Assembly (NCBI GenBank): GCA_011799875.1
Contig: CM022298.1
Span: forward strand, 191,726,423 to 191,790,422
Direction: 5' to 3'
Source: Thinopyrum elongatum
Taxonomy: Eukaryota > Streptophyta > Magnoliopsida > Poales > Poaceae
Length of the DNA stretch: 64,000 bases
The notes beneath the pieces were generated by a model. It saw nothing but the letters and a program-made list of their open reading frames with translations, did no database searches and was not told the origin of the DNA. Both the position numbers and the translations under genes were made by a program. Of the stretch, positions 11,046 to 21,622 are shown piece by piece. Positions within the stretch are counted from its first letter, which is position 1; the number at the start of each line of letters is the position of its first letter.

Positions 11046-11534
11046 GGCCCAGTCAGTCCTGGCCCTTTTCTTTACTTTTATTTCTTTCTCTGTTTTCTTT
11101 CATTCTTTTCTGTTTTGTTAATTGTTAGACCATATTTGCCCTTTTATAAAATGTGGGACTTGGCCCAAATATTTCTTTGCAATATTACTTGTCACCAAAA
11201 ACTGGTTTGGGCAAAATAAGACTTCACTTGGATTTGATTTAATTATAAATGAATTAAATACTTCTGATTTGGTGTTGTTTCATGTTGTTAGAGTCATTTA
11301 GCTAACTCACTTAGTATTGATTATGTTTTTATAAGTGCTTCTGGATTATTTGCTATTTATTGAACATTTTTTCAATAGTGTTTGAGAAAATTTATTTTCC
11401 ACTTTTGAATTTGAGTTGATTTCAGAGAAGTATTTGAGTTGTTTTTGAATAACCACTATAACTAGGCACTGCAAATGAAGTGACTTGGCATTTTTAGCAG
11501 ATGATCACAGTGGCTATTACAAGGGAGTGTTACA

Positions 11535-12475
11535 ACATGCACCTTTCTACACGTTCAACATGCCCGCTGTGCGGAGTGGAAGAGGAAAGCACATTTCATG
11601 CATTGATTTCCTGCATGCAAGCACGAATTCTTTGGGTAAATATGCGAAGGAGATGGCCTCTCCCAGATGATGATCGTCTCATTAATAATGGAAAGGAGTG
11701 GTTCATGCACTTGCTCAACAAGTGCTCTGAAGAAGTTTGGGATATGCTCATCATGTTATCATGGCTGATTTGGCAATTGTCATGGGAAGGACACCCCACC
11801 TGTCCTTGCCACTGTCGAGTTTCTAGATAGCTACTATAAGTCAATCAAGCTTGCGGGGAGGTATTCAGAAGAAGAAATTTTGAAAGGAAAGATGACCCCC
11901 TTGTCCTTCGACATGCCTGTACAGAAGAAGCTGACTCCTCCTGCTCCTTGGCCAGCCCCTGCAGTGGGCACGATGGCCCTCGCGGTCGATGGCTCCTTCC
12001 AGGAGGCCGACGGCTCCGCGGCTGTTGGCATGGTCCTAAGGAACAACGAGGGGTCTATTATATTTGCGGCATATCGGTTCATATTTCACTGCAATGATCC
12101 GTTGGAAGCGGAACTGCATGCAATCATGCAAGGCATGGCGCTGGCGATCCAACACTCTAACCTCCTGGTGGTACTTCAATCGGATTCGTCAGAGGCTTTG
12201 TCAAGTCTGTCAAATGAAGCCTTAGTTCGTTCAGCGTATGGTCAGTTAGTACTTGAGATTAAGGATCTTTTTGGTAGTAGGGAGTTTTTTCCTCAGAAAA
12301 TTAGTTGTACTCAAAATAAAGTTGCCGATCGGTTGGCCAATTATAGCCGATCTGAGCGACCTACTATTGTGTGGCTCGGCTCGGTTCCATCTTGTATTGA
12401 GGACTTGTGGCCTCTTGGCTGTAGCTCTATGAACTTGCAATAAAACTCCCTTTTACCCCCGCAATAAAAAAGATG
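11535..12475 (+). pseudogene. LINE 3' end: zf-RVT and RNase H domains
   Basis: The coding strand begins inside a zf-RVT zinc-binding domain (CPLCGVEEESTFHALISC, about 11560-11620), which follows RT in plant L1-type LINEs. It shifts frame once near 11780, then gives an RNase H-like domain (RVT_3) from about 11960 with the catalytic acids in AVDGSF, EAELHAI and QSDSSEA, and a late Asp in NKVADRLAN. The stop is at 12441-12443. A short A-rich tail follows at 12468. Endonuclease and RT are missing, so this is the 3' remnant. Element 1's LTR ends exactly at its left edge, so the retrotransposon probably inserted into this LINE. Confidence 0.8.
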
Positions 12476-12636
12476 TGAGAAAGCCCCCCACGACATTTCG
12501 TATAGGAGTACGTGGCAATCCCATGATTCCCACCAAAACAGATCTTAAAACGGAGCTCGGCAAAAACAGGAAAGAAGAGAATTCAAACAGACACATAGCT
12601 GAATCCGCGTCTACATCCGCGCTTGGACGCCTAGCT

Positions 12637-12683
<47 letters not shown>
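12637..12683. repeat. Poly-G run of 47 bases
   Basis: Uninterrupted G from 12637 to 12683, preceded by CTAGCT and followed by CGGGCC. Such a run is rare in plant DNA and hard to sequence, so its length is uncertain and it may mark a forced join. Confidence 0.95.
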
Positions 12684-12802
12684 CGGGCCACGTCAGACTC
12701 AAACGCGAGCCGTCGCGCCTCCGGACTGCACTCGCAATCAAGGCGGTAACTCTCATCCGTTCCCGAGTCCGAAACAAAACGTGCAAATCGTCTCGTGTCG
12801 AT

Positions 12803-12810
12803 CCATATAA
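12803..12810 (+). promoter_or_regulatory. Putative TATA box of Arg-rich ORF
   Basis: CATATAAG lies about 135 bases upstream of the ATG at 12943, a normal distance for a grass promoter with a short 5' UTR. There is no other evidence of transcription. Confidence 0.35.
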
Positions 12811-12942
12811 GCAGCGCTCGTCTCCTCAATCCACCCCCTGTCCAGACTTCCAGTCCCTCGTCCTCCCCAAGACCGCACCTACGGCGCGTTCCAATCCCAT
12901 GCGAGCCCCGAAATTTCCATCAAACCCTAAGGAAGGACGAGC

Positions 12943-13722
12943 ATGGCCACCTCGGTGCTCCACCACCTCGCCGACGTGGCCCAGACCAAGCGCAACCCTA
13001 TCCTTTCGCTGCCGTCGTGCGCCACGCGCCTGCGCATCAACCCTGCCTGCGTCGCGATGCCGGAGAACGCCGGCGCCAGGGACGCGAAGCGGAGGCACCG
13101 TTGCCACGACGAGCCGCCACGTTCGCCAGACGTCAAGCGCCGCCGACGTGACGACGCGCGCGTCGTGCCCCAGCACACGTCGAGGAAGAGGGAGACCGTG
13201 AAGCACCACCGCGACGAGGAATCGCCAGAATCCAAGCGCCGACGACACTATGATGACCGGAGAGGTACGTCTTCATGCTCGCGGAGCTCTTTCGGCATTA
13301 AGAGGCCGGCGACGGGCGGGGAGGTTCACGCGGCCAGCCGCGAAGACCACACGGCCAAGAACCTAGAGCGCGAGCGCGCGCGGGAGACCACCAGGAGAAG
13401 CAGCCGCTCGCGGTCTGAGCCGAGGGCTATGCCGGATCCCTGGGCCGCGCAAGCGCAAACACAGCTGCCGGTCGCGGCCATCGCGAGACCACGTGCCGTT
13501 TCTCTCGACGTTCGGCCGCCACAGGAGTACACGGAGAGTTTCGAGGAGGCCAAGCTGCGAAGGATGGAGATCCAGCGGAAGAGGGAGGGGGCCGCCGGGA
13601 GATGGACAAGGTGGTGCAGACCGTCTACTTCAACGACCCATACATATCTCCCCTGGATATGTTCAAGCGCTGATGAATGCTGGGTGGCCTGCAGGGAGAA
13701 ACAAAGATCTGCCTGCGTAGTA
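12943..13722 (+). pseudogene. Arg/Lys-rich unknown protein, frame-disturbed near its end
   Basis: The start is chosen at ATG 12943 (GCATGGCC, good plant context). Residues 1-40 are hydrophobic-helical (MATSVLHHLADVAQTK). Residues 45-150 are strongly basic with repeated KRRR and RRH patches that look like nuclear-localisation signals, and the rest is Arg/Ser/Glu-rich. The same frame runs open to 13830, but homology to the left copy and the sense of the text indicate a shift near 13595, after which a second frame gives a short conserved-looking tail (DPYISPLDMF, then NAGWPAGRNKDLPA) ending at a stop at 13720. A GGTACGTC at 13265 could be a splice donor, but reading through is open. I do not recognise the family. 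It may be a nuclear protein. Confidence 0.45.
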
Positions 13723-15115
13723 ATAATTTCTCAAGAGACCCAAATATTAGTTCACAAATACTCATACAGCGGGCACGATCAGTTCCAGGAATCTCTACTC
13801 CTAATGTCTGAGTTGGTATATTTCATCTGATTTATTTTCGTCTCACATCCCACCACCATATCTTCTCACGTTGGTTTTTTTATCCTCACAATGAAGACTT
13901 TCCTAACCTTTTCAAAATTTCCTAACTAGACATGTTACAAACGGGCAAGAAACGATAACACGTTACCAATCAATAAAATTCAGTTTCATGACAATCAATT
14001 CTAAATCCTAACTTTCCTAATGCATTGATCTTTGCCTTTTGTCTCTAATTATTACGAGTCTCTACTCCTAAAGGAGCAGTCCGTACGTCATTTCATTCGT
14101 TAGTTACCTCGCCCCCATCGATCGATAGAAACAACCGCAGCGATTTTTTTCCGTTCTGCTCCATTCCCGATCTCCTTCCTCAATCCTTCCCGATCCATTC
14201 CTGATAATGTTTTACTTTCCAAATCCAACCCCCACCCGGATTGCCTCCCGTCCATCCCCTCTCGTCCCTTAAGCTGGAAAGTAATCTGCTCCCGGAATCA
14301 CCTAGATCGTATACATATATGCAAGAGAGGGAGAGATAAACATGGCATGGAGAGACATACAGAGGTGCATGCAAAGCCCACCCCTCGTACAAGCTTGAAG
14401 ACTAGGCTATGCGGTTACAATATAGTCATAGATGTACAACACCTTGCGCAGCCATGGAAGAGAGAGGCATAGCATAGCTGCAGGGGGGAGCGCGGTGGCC
14501 TCTGGCCTTCGCGCTAGAAAAGGAATGGCCGCGGCACGACCGCCCGCCACAACGTCGCTGCTGCTTGCGTGCTCATCCTCCTCCCTTCACCCCCACCTCT
14601 AACTCGACCTCCGGCTGCCGCGACACCGCAGATGGCCAAGTCGTGCACGCGCCTACAGCCCATCATAGAGGACGCCACCGTGTGGCCAGCGCCCAGTGCC
14701 GTCTTGTACGTGGCCCCTGCGTGTCGGCGGTGGCGCTAACCCACGACGATGTCGCCGGAGCCTTCGGCGCCTTTGGGGAGGTTGAGGGGGTCACCGCCGC
14801 GGCCGGCGCCATCATCCGGTTCCACGAGGCCGCTGCCGCCGGGGCCGCGATGGCCATGCTCCACGGGGCTACTCGGTGCACGTCACGCCTAATGCCTTGT
14901 TTGCCGTCTCCATCCGCCGGTGGCCCTCTCGTGGTGCGTTTACTTGGTCGACAAGTCTGTCACTGCCGCAGAGAAAAAGAACAAGTCGGAAACTTTTGAA
15001 TTAAGAATTATGTGTGTGTTGATCTTGTGCAGGTTTCGGTTGTCATTCCGGTGGCGTGTAGGGCAGCTGGAGATGCCGGCATTCACTCTGTGTGTGTCAC
15101 AAATTTTATGTGAAT
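13651..15115 (+). repeat. Right copy of the 1.5 kb duplicated segment
   Basis: This is the partner of 1-1513. It covers the tail of the Arg-rich ORF, about 800 bases of non-coding sequence and the RRM-like fragment. It has fewer extra bases than the left copy but still shows single-base gaps that break frames, for example just after TTCAAG at 13667. Both copies may therefore be imperfectly polished. Confidence 0.85.
13723..14525. other. Non-coding part of the duplicated segment
   Basis: No credible gene. AT-rich 3'-UTR-like sequence, then a pyrimidine-rich stretch (14100-14290) and an AG-rich stretch. It is present in both duplicate copies. Confidence 0.5.
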
Positions 15116-15117
15116 TG
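14530..15117 (+). pseudogene. RRM-like gene fragment, frame-disturbed
   Basis: The clearest part (about 14735-14880) reads VALTHDDVAGAFGAFGEVEG, then AIIRFHEAAAAGAAMAMLHG. This matches the helix 1, strand 2, strand 3 and helix 2 pattern of an RNA-recognition motif (SxxDVAxAFGxFGEV, then a strand ending in F and an Ala-rich helix), the kind found in plant MEI2-like and TERMINAL EAR1-like proteins. The flanks lie in other frames because of apparent one-base gaps. After a GTGCAG acceptor-like site at 15032 a short exon-like piece ends at a TGA near 15115. A MEI2-like origin is a guess; another Ala-rich grass protein is possible. Confidence 0.35.
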
Positions 15118-15779
15118 TTCCTTTGCTCCCAGTACTTTTGGCCACCATCGCCACTCCTAGAAGAACTCATTTGAAGGTTAGTCCAGTCGCCCTGCCTCCG
15201 AAATTTACATTCACAAATTTTAGGTGAATTGTTCCTTTGTTCCCTGTACTTTTGTAGATTGTAGCATTCAAAATTAAGGAACATGGATGCAACTTCTTGT
15301 GTTCTTCATGTCGAGCTGAACCAGGGAAGAAGCCCACATGCTGTACATAGCAATCCTTATCTCTTATTCTGTCTTTTCTTGATTTGAGATTTAGGGATCA
15401 CCCATGTATGGATTTAATACAGGCTTTACCTTGGCACTTGCTACTATCCAGGGCATGCCTTTTGTTTGTGTTAATGCTCAAGTGGATATATGTTCTTACA
15501 CACACTAATCCTACTTCTAGCTTATATGTTGGTGGAGGAATCCCTCGCGATTCATTTTCTATAAATGTGTGTAAACTCTAGCTAGACTTGGACAATAATG
15601 CTTACGTGTGTTAGTGGGTTGCAGGTAACGAGTTGTTTAGTAGACATAGAATATGTGCGGAATCATTACAAGTTAGTATCCGCTGAAGTATAGATGGGAC
15701 ATGATTTGTGTGGAATCACTAGAATATGTGTGTCATCTACTGAGCTGCTCGGGTGGGAAGTGCAATTCAGTATGATCCT

Positions 15780-15782
<3 letters not shown>
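15118..15782. other. Intergenic or intron-like sequence
   Basis: Between the RRM-like fragment and the kinase pseudogene. A phrase of about 30 bases around TTAGGTGAATTGTTCCTTTG is repeated at 15105 and 15212. No gene is seen. An upstream kinase exon may lie here but could not be identified. Confidence 0.4.

Positions 15783-15822
<40 letters not shown>
15783..15822. repeat. CT microsatellite, about 20 units
   Basis: A perfect (TC)n run directly upstream of the first recognised kinase exon, inside the likely preceding intron. Confidence 0.95.
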
Positions 15823-15825
<3 letters not shown>

Positions 15826-15858
15826 GCACTTCAAACGGCTTCCTGCTCCAAATTTCAG

Positions 15859-18137
15859 ATAATGGATATGCATGGTCCTAACCTATGGGATGTTCAGGAT
15901 TCACTGGAACAGAAGAAGTATACTGTCCATCTTTTCATCCTCGCTGCTTGTTCCCCTTACTACTTGCTGAAAGTATGAACTCCCCTAACAGGATGCCATT
16001 TCAAATGGTTGCTTGTATTGCCGTTGATGCCATATCAATTTTTGAGAAGATTCACTCCAAAGGGTAATTTAAAGCCACTTGATGTTTTTGAGTTGCATTT
16101 CCATAGTTTTTATTCACTGATGTCAACACTTGCTGCCTTTTTTTCCCGGTGGTGTTAACACTTGCTGCTCCTGCTATTATTCCAAGCTTTGTACATGGTG
16201 ATGTCAAAACTAAAAACTTTTTGCTTGGTCAGCTTGGATCTGCTCAAGAAAATAAGCTTTTTCTCATTAATTTTACCGAAAAAGGGTTTCCCCCCGCTTT
16301 GTATACAAAGCAACCAACCGAGACAACCAACGATAGGTGCTGGGACGGAAGCAGCAAAGTCACGCCCAAAAGAAAAGAAAGAGAAAATACAAGAGAAACA
16401 AATGCCGACAACGGCGGATCGACAAAAAACGAAGAAGCCTCGTGGCCGCTGCATCCATCGGAGATCGCCCACCAAGCTCCGAACCTCCGAAGCGCGGTAC
16501 CAATCAACACCTCCAAGAAGGGACGCGACGATGACGACGCTGCTGCGAAGGGTTTCCCCCGGTATGCGGTGAGGAGAGAGGAAGGGTAGCCCCGACGCCC
16601 TACAGGAAGGTCCGGCGGCACCCTCATGCGCCACCGCGTCGGTGTCGACCAAGCCAACAGGGATTTCTCCCTATCCCAACCTTCACCTCAGGCACTCCGG
16701 AGCTCGCCACCAAACCGACCACCACCCTGCGCCAACCCGGTCATGAAGCTTCCCACGCTGTCTCACCACGGCACCGCGAAGCATGGCCTGCACAATGAAG
16801 AAGAGGAGCCGGGACTAGGGCAGCAGCACCGTCGGCACGTGGGAGGGCCCCACCTCCACCGTCAACGATGGTAGCTGACGGGACGCAATAGCAGGAACAT
16901 ACCAGGCCCGTGGCCGCACAGGCCCGGCCGGGATCTCCGAGGCCCGTAAACTTCCCGCCTTCGCGCTGCGGCCGGCACACCGTCAGTGTCGCCGCCCCTG
17001 TCCAAGCCGCTCCCCTGCCTCTCCGCACAAAGAGCGTTAAGGCCGAGCCGTAGCCGGCCCGCTAGGACCCAGATGGGGCCCTACGGGCCCAGATCTGGGC
17101 CAGGGTCGCGAAATCGGCCACCCAGCACCACCGGACCGCCCCGCCGCCATGTGGAAGCACCACTACCACGCGCACCGCCGGCCACCACCACCAGGTCGCC
17201 GGACCGCCACCGGCCGAGCCGCACAACCACCGCACGCCCGCGACGGAGAGGAACCCTCGCAGCCGCCGGGAGCCCGAAGTCGGACCCCAGCAGCCGCCCA
17301 CACCGCCCGCGGCCCGCGGCGCCTGGCCAGATCCGCGGCCATCGCCGCCGAATCGCGCCCACGCACGCCCCACCTGGCAGCCGCCGCGCCACCACGAAGC
17401 ACCAGTGGGGCCGACACGCCGGCACCACCAGGAGCTCCCGGATCTGCGCCGCCGAGCCCCGCCACAGCCCGACGCCTCCTGCAGCCCGCCGTCCCGCACC
17501 GGCCAGGAGCTCTGCGAGGAGGAGAGGATGCGACCCAGCCCGCCGCCCACGCCGACCGGGCTTCGCCCGGTGGCACCCCTAGGCGGCGGCGAGGGAGGAG
17601 GAGGCCAGAGGAGGGGAAGCTGGGGGCGGAGCTAGGGTTCCCCCGGCCCGCTCGCGGGAGCGGCGGCGGGGGTGGGGAAAGGGAAAGGGGGATTTTCAGG
17701 CGTCCTAATCTCTCGCTCCTGTAGTTTCATCTGTACATGAAGATATTCAGTTTGGTGTTCTCAAAACACTATGCCCTTTGCTCAGAGGAATTGGCTTACT
17801 TGTTAGAATGTTGATGCATTTTATGCCCCGCTAACCTTTTTCACATGGTTCTTCTGATACTAAAATTATGCAGCATCCAACTGGAAAAGAGGATCATGCG
17901 GCAAGCATGTTCAGTATGACTAGAGGCCAGACATATTTAGGTTTGTTCTTACTACTTTTTTTGTACATAACTACGATACAAATTTGACTTTTTTTTCCTT
18001 TTGACATTTCCCAGGGGAACAATTAGATATGCCAGCGTCCATGCCCATTTAGGTCGTACAGGCAATAGGAGGGATGATTTGGAGTCACTAGCATACACCC
18101 TTCTATTTTTGTTAAGAGAAAGCTTGCCATGGCAAGG
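15859..18137 (+). pseudogene. Casein kinase 1 / MUT9-like kinase pseudogene, five exons kept
   Basis: Exons read in order as the catalytic domain of the plant CK1-type MUT9-like kinase family. 15859-15917 (IMDMHGPNLWDV) joins through GTATAC...AACAG to 15992-16063 (MVACIAVDAISIFEKIHSKG). 16187-about 16275 carries the catalytic-loop FVHGDVK and NFLLGQ. 17874-17940 carries SNWKRGSCGKHVQYD, a TAG stop, then RPDIFR. 18015-about 18137 carries [20 protein letters not shown] and LPWQG. The family phosphorylates nuclear proteins, including histone H3 in known members. Defects: K-E of VKPEN changed to VKTKN, LID changed to LIN at the metal-binding Asp, a TAG in place of the usual Gln codon at 17921-17923, and a 1.4 kb insertion at about 16276. 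N-lobe and C-terminal exons were not found. Confidence 0.85.
16276..17690 (-). mobile_element. GC-rich retroposon inserted in the kinase pseudogene
   Basis: It starts right after the kinase exon's LIN codons. The left edge reads CCGAAAAAGGGTTTCCCCCC followed by the palindrome GCTTTGTATACAAAGC. Read on the minus strand this is a 3' tail of the type common to Triticeae LINE-derived retroposons. The rest is GC-rich with long frames on both strands and no domain. The right edge is uncertain (17660-17700). No clear target duplication was found. It splits the kinase exon from the one at 17874. Confidence 0.6.
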
Positions 18138-19578
18138 CTGTCAAATATTGTGTGCTTTATAATATCTCTATTACACTCTGTACATCTACACACATCGAAT
18201 CTACTTATTTTCTCAGATTCTTCTGTTGACTTCGGCTCCAATTGCATTTCAATATATCTATATTCACTTTATATTAGTAGAAATATATCATGCCTATTAG
18301 AATTAGTCATCACATAGTATTGATCGACATGCTCTTATGATGATTATCTTACCAATGTTTTATTCCAAATATTGTGTTGTAATTCAAATCTTGATTTAAT
18401 ATTTCTTAGGTTTTTGTTGCAAGTAACTATATAATTCCTTGTTACACTTCTGCTACAATTGGCATTGACATCACTGGCTGGCTGGCGATACTTCATGTGA
18501 GGTTGATGAGGTAGCACCAGGAGTTTGATACTCTACTGGATGCTTGATTATTGTCTTATTGGAAGGGCAAGTGCTATAAAATCGATTGTGCTATCAAGAG
18601 ACTAAAGTATATGGGTGGTTTTATGTATCAACAGTGCAACCGTCAACGAATTTCATTTGGGTTCTCTTGCTCCAACAAGGGTTAATGAAGATGTGCAGTA
18701 GATACGGTATTTTTCTAACCGAGGCACACTTGTTCTTCCCTAAGACACTTTCTAAGTGGTACTTCATTTCAGATACTTCAAGTATTTGACTTTGTTTGAG
18801 GAAAAGTTAATTTTTGTCCATGCGATTATTCTCACCGTTAATTTTAGTTCGGACGATGATAATTCATAGAATGTTAGATTTTTTTAGTAGGTTACATGCG
18901 CGATTAAGTGAACGGCATACTTTTTTGGAACATCGACTGTTTGCTAAGAAGGGAAAAACAACTGTTTGCTATGAGAGAAACGACACATACTCTTATATAG
19001 TGAATTTTTTCACAAACCCTAACAAGTCATTTCTAGAGAATAATTACCAACAAGTGATTTATAGGTGAACCTACAAGTTATTAAAATTGGGTTGCAACTC
19101 ACTACTAAAAAGCATGATGCCACACACTCTAACTAAAAACGGTCGCCTTCTTGCATCTAGCAGCAGACCAATGAATACATATTGTATATGAGCTTACTTT
19201 AATTTTTGTTAGATTCCAACATGATTACTTTTGTATATTAGTGATAAAGACCGATGACTTCGGATGATGCTTTGAAATGTCGATTGGGAAAGTTACTAAA
19301 CTACGATGGACCAGACTGAAAACTAATCGAGTTTTACACAATCAGAAAAGATGGATACAAAAAATTGTTCTTCTTTTGTATATATATATGTTGCACATGA
19401 TAATTCAAAAGATGAATTTCTATATATGTTTATGTTTGCATATTATGAGAAGATGGAGATTGATTATGTTGATGTTCAAAAATAATCCATCCACAAGGGT
19501 CCTAAAGCGATGTCGTTGGAAGGGACCAAAAATTCACGAAGTTTTATATAACAAATACAAAAGTAAAAAACTTAAAAC
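18138..19578. other. AT-rich sequence, no gene recognised
   Basis: Between the last kinase exon and the Helitron terminus. It may include kinase introns and unrecognised late exons (a frame near 18560-18700 is suggestive but unassigned). Short frames at 19277-19618 have no known motif. Confidence 0.4.
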
Positions 19579-19608
19579 GCCCGTGGCAACGCACGGGCAC
19601 TATACTAG
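19579..19608 (+). mobile_element. Helitron 3' terminus
   Basis: GCCCGTG-GCAACG-CACGGGC forms a 7-bp perfect hairpin (19579-19598). Six bases later CTAG (19605-19608) is followed by T, the insertion-side base. A GC-rich hairpin just before CTRR, then T, defines Helitron 3' ends. The matching 5' TC end was not located, so the length of the element is unknown. It could be a short element or could include the upstream gene fragments. Confidence 0.7.
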
Positions 19609-19670
19609 TGTGTATTAGTTCTTCAGATGACTTTCATGAAGCACTCATCCAAATTCTGAAAATTGTATTA

Positions 19671-19943
19671 GGCTGGTTGTAATGGGGAGTATCATATACT
19701 AGTATCATGCGTATGATACTAATGTATGATACTACATCCGTAATGCATGGTATCATATGTTGGTATCATATAGGACTACATTTATTGCCATGCATGACAC
19801 AAAGTAGCACATCATTTAATATGATACGGTATCATGATATGATACTCAAGCATCTCTTTCTTCATTTAATTCTATGCCACATCATCAACATTGCTTAGTT
19901 GGCATGCATGATACTACCTATGATACTCCCATTACGACCAGCC
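19671..19943. mobile_element. PIF/Harbinger (Tourist-type) MITE with TTA duplication
   Basis: Terminal inverted repeats GGCTGGTTGTAATGGG and (from the other end) GGCTGGTCGTAATGGG, flanked by TTA at 19668-19670 and 19944-19946. Length is 273 bases, non-coding. It contains many ATGATACTA/TAGTATCAT palindromes, so the transcript would fold into a long hairpin. Confidence 0.85.
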
Positions 19944-19946
19944 TTA

Positions 19947-20641
19947 CATAATCTAAGCAACGTTAGTTACTGTTTGATGGGTTACAATAAGTGGTCGAGT
20001 GAACGTTTAATTACTTCAAGTTGTTAATTAATCAAATCTATATGTCTTTTCTTGCGGGGAAATCAAATCTGTATGTCTTTTTCTTTAATTTTGCTTTTCA
20101 TGTCACCCGTGAGATTTTTTTTTTTTGCTTTTCTTGTGTTTCATTTCCGTGTTACTAATTCACATCCAATAGACTAGAGATGCCAATCTGTCAGGTATAA
20201 AACAGATACAACAATCTCATACCCATACTCGATATTTTAATAGATGCCAATATCTACCCATAGCCATGCCCACGGGTATAAAATTGCACACCCGCATACT
20301 CTGTTGGTACCCATGCCCGATGGATACCCAACGAGCAACTAATTAAACAGACTTATTTAAATATATGTCACTGAAAGCATCTTTTGGCAAAACAATACAA
20401 AATTGCACTAGTTTCATGACATGGTCAAAGAAAAAGGACTTCAATAGTTTAAAAAATACCTTCATGCACTGAAACACATCAAATTATTGATGTGCGTGTA
20501 TGACTTTAACTATAGAAAACTCTTCGATATAGCCGGCTGATCACACGTTCCATTCTACTGGTCACGCAACTGTTGAATTGCCTTTTGGTCAACGCACCAC
20601 ATTACTTTCGGGCCCACAAGTGCACTGCCCTCTCCATCATC
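19947..20641. other. AT-rich sequence without gene
   Basis: No frame or terminal repeats recognised. A stretch at 20200-20330 repeats ACCCATGCCC-type phrases, which looks like an old repeat of unknown class. Confidence 0.4.
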
Positions 20642-20644
20642 TTA

Positions 20645-20926
20645 GACTAGCCACAATGGGTAGTAACATAGACTAGAACATGCACATGTTACTAGTCTAT
20701 GTTACTACCTTTATAGTGGGGAGTAACATATGTGTGGTAACATGCAACACTTCATTTATTAGGCTATAGACACATCTTGCTTTGATATGTGTGATGTTAC
20801 TCATACTACTAGTAACTAGCTATGTTACTACTTTCCTCTCTTTCTTCATTTATTGCTTGCCACATCATCTACTTTATCTAGATATATGTGATGTTACTAC
20901 CTATGTTACTCTCACTGTGGGTAGTC
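20645..20926. mobile_element. Second Tourist-type MITE with TTA duplication
   Basis: Inverted ends GACTAGCCACAATGGG and (reverse) GACTACCCACAGTGAG, each continuing into GTAACATAG. TTA flanks at 20642-20644 and 20927-20929. Length is 282 bases with no coding capacity. It is related in style to the MITE at 19671 but has a different internal repeat (GTAACATAG rather than GTATCATA). Confidence 0.85.
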
Positions 20927-20929
20927 TTA

Positions 20930-21191
20930 TGCGCATAGCAAAAGGCTCCGTCGCTCGTTTTTATTACCTTCTCTCTCCTTAATCCCAGGTCATGTCCCCA
21001 ACCCCATCTAATATGCACCATCTCTCCCGTATTTGGCGAGCAACTTTGCGTTGGTGCAAGAGGGAGGGCCAATGCTACTGCAATAGGCCAGTTGCAGGTC
21101 CTGCGAGCCCGAGAGGTGTTGGGGTGCACTGCTACTAGGGTATCGTTGCTACTGCAATGGTTGTTGTGTTGAAGACGGTGATGGCAGGAAG
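20930..21191. other. Short unassigned segment
   Basis: Between the MITE and the CACTA-like terminus. No motif or frame could be supported. Confidence 0.4.
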
Positions 21192-21622
21192 CACTACTGT
21201 CGGAATGCTTAGCAGTGGCAGGCCAGACTCCCAGGGGCGCCCGCCACTGACCTCCTGCCACTGATATCACCACATCAGTCGCGTGCGCGCGGCCGCCACT
21301 GATCATATCCTTACCTGTGGCGGGCATCCACTTGCGCCCGCCACAGTTATCTTATGCTTGCCAAAAATTATTTAAAAAACACTATCATGGCAGCGTTTTT
21401 GGGTGTAGTTGCAACCTTTTTTCAATTTAGCAATAATATTAGTACCCTAAAGTCATAAATAACACACTTCAAATACACACTTTAATTCACCACTCTTTAA
21501 TGTTTAATACTTACACACTACAATATAATAAGTGCATACAACATATATATGTTCAATAAAGTGCTAGCTAGCACTATACAAGTACTTGTACGACATTTGG
21601 ATCACCATTGAAACTATACGCA

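Larger units (their letters stand above)
2172..11534 (-). mobile_element. Chromovirus-like Ty3/Gypsy retrotransposon (element 1), 3' truncated
   Basis: On the minus strand the order is 5' LTR (7208-11534), primer-binding site (7193-7205), leader, extra ORF (6044-6814), gag, protease, reverse transcriptase, RNase H and the start of integrase, which is cut at 2172. The 3' LTR is missing. The polymerase order places it in Ty3/Gypsy. The RT resembles the Del/Tekay chromovirus group, but the chromodomain end is lost. Frameshifts and stops make it inactive. A related non-autonomous copy lies at 23861-32550. Confidence 0.88.
7208..11534 (-). repeat. 5' LTR of element 1 (4.3 kb)
   Basis: On the plus strand it runs from TGTGACGACCCCGG to GAGTGTTACA, so on the element strand it is bounded TGTAACAC...GTCACA. 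Length is 4327 bases, very long for an LTR. It aligns in blocks with 28538-32550. Shared blocks are 7208-7500, 7640-8300, 8640-9300 and 11050-11534. The middle 9840-11045 is equally GC-rich in both but poorly alignable. It contains no protein gene; all longer frames lie in the GC-rich core and look spurious. The right edge abuts LINE coding sequence. Confidence 0.85.
12476..12942 (+). other. Region upstream of Arg-rich ORF
   Basis: A non-coding stretch between the LINE tail and the ATG at 12943. It holds a 47-base poly-G run (12637-12683), a TATA-like CATATAAG at 12803-12810 and pyrimidine-rich sequence that could be a 5' UTR. Nothing else recognisable. Confidence 0.5.

Noticed and set aside
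16626..17724. Several 100-200 codon Pro/Arg-rich frames in the retroposon inside the kinase pseudogene
   Set aside because: Composition artefact in GC-rich sequence; no motif, and the stretch lies within an inserted element.
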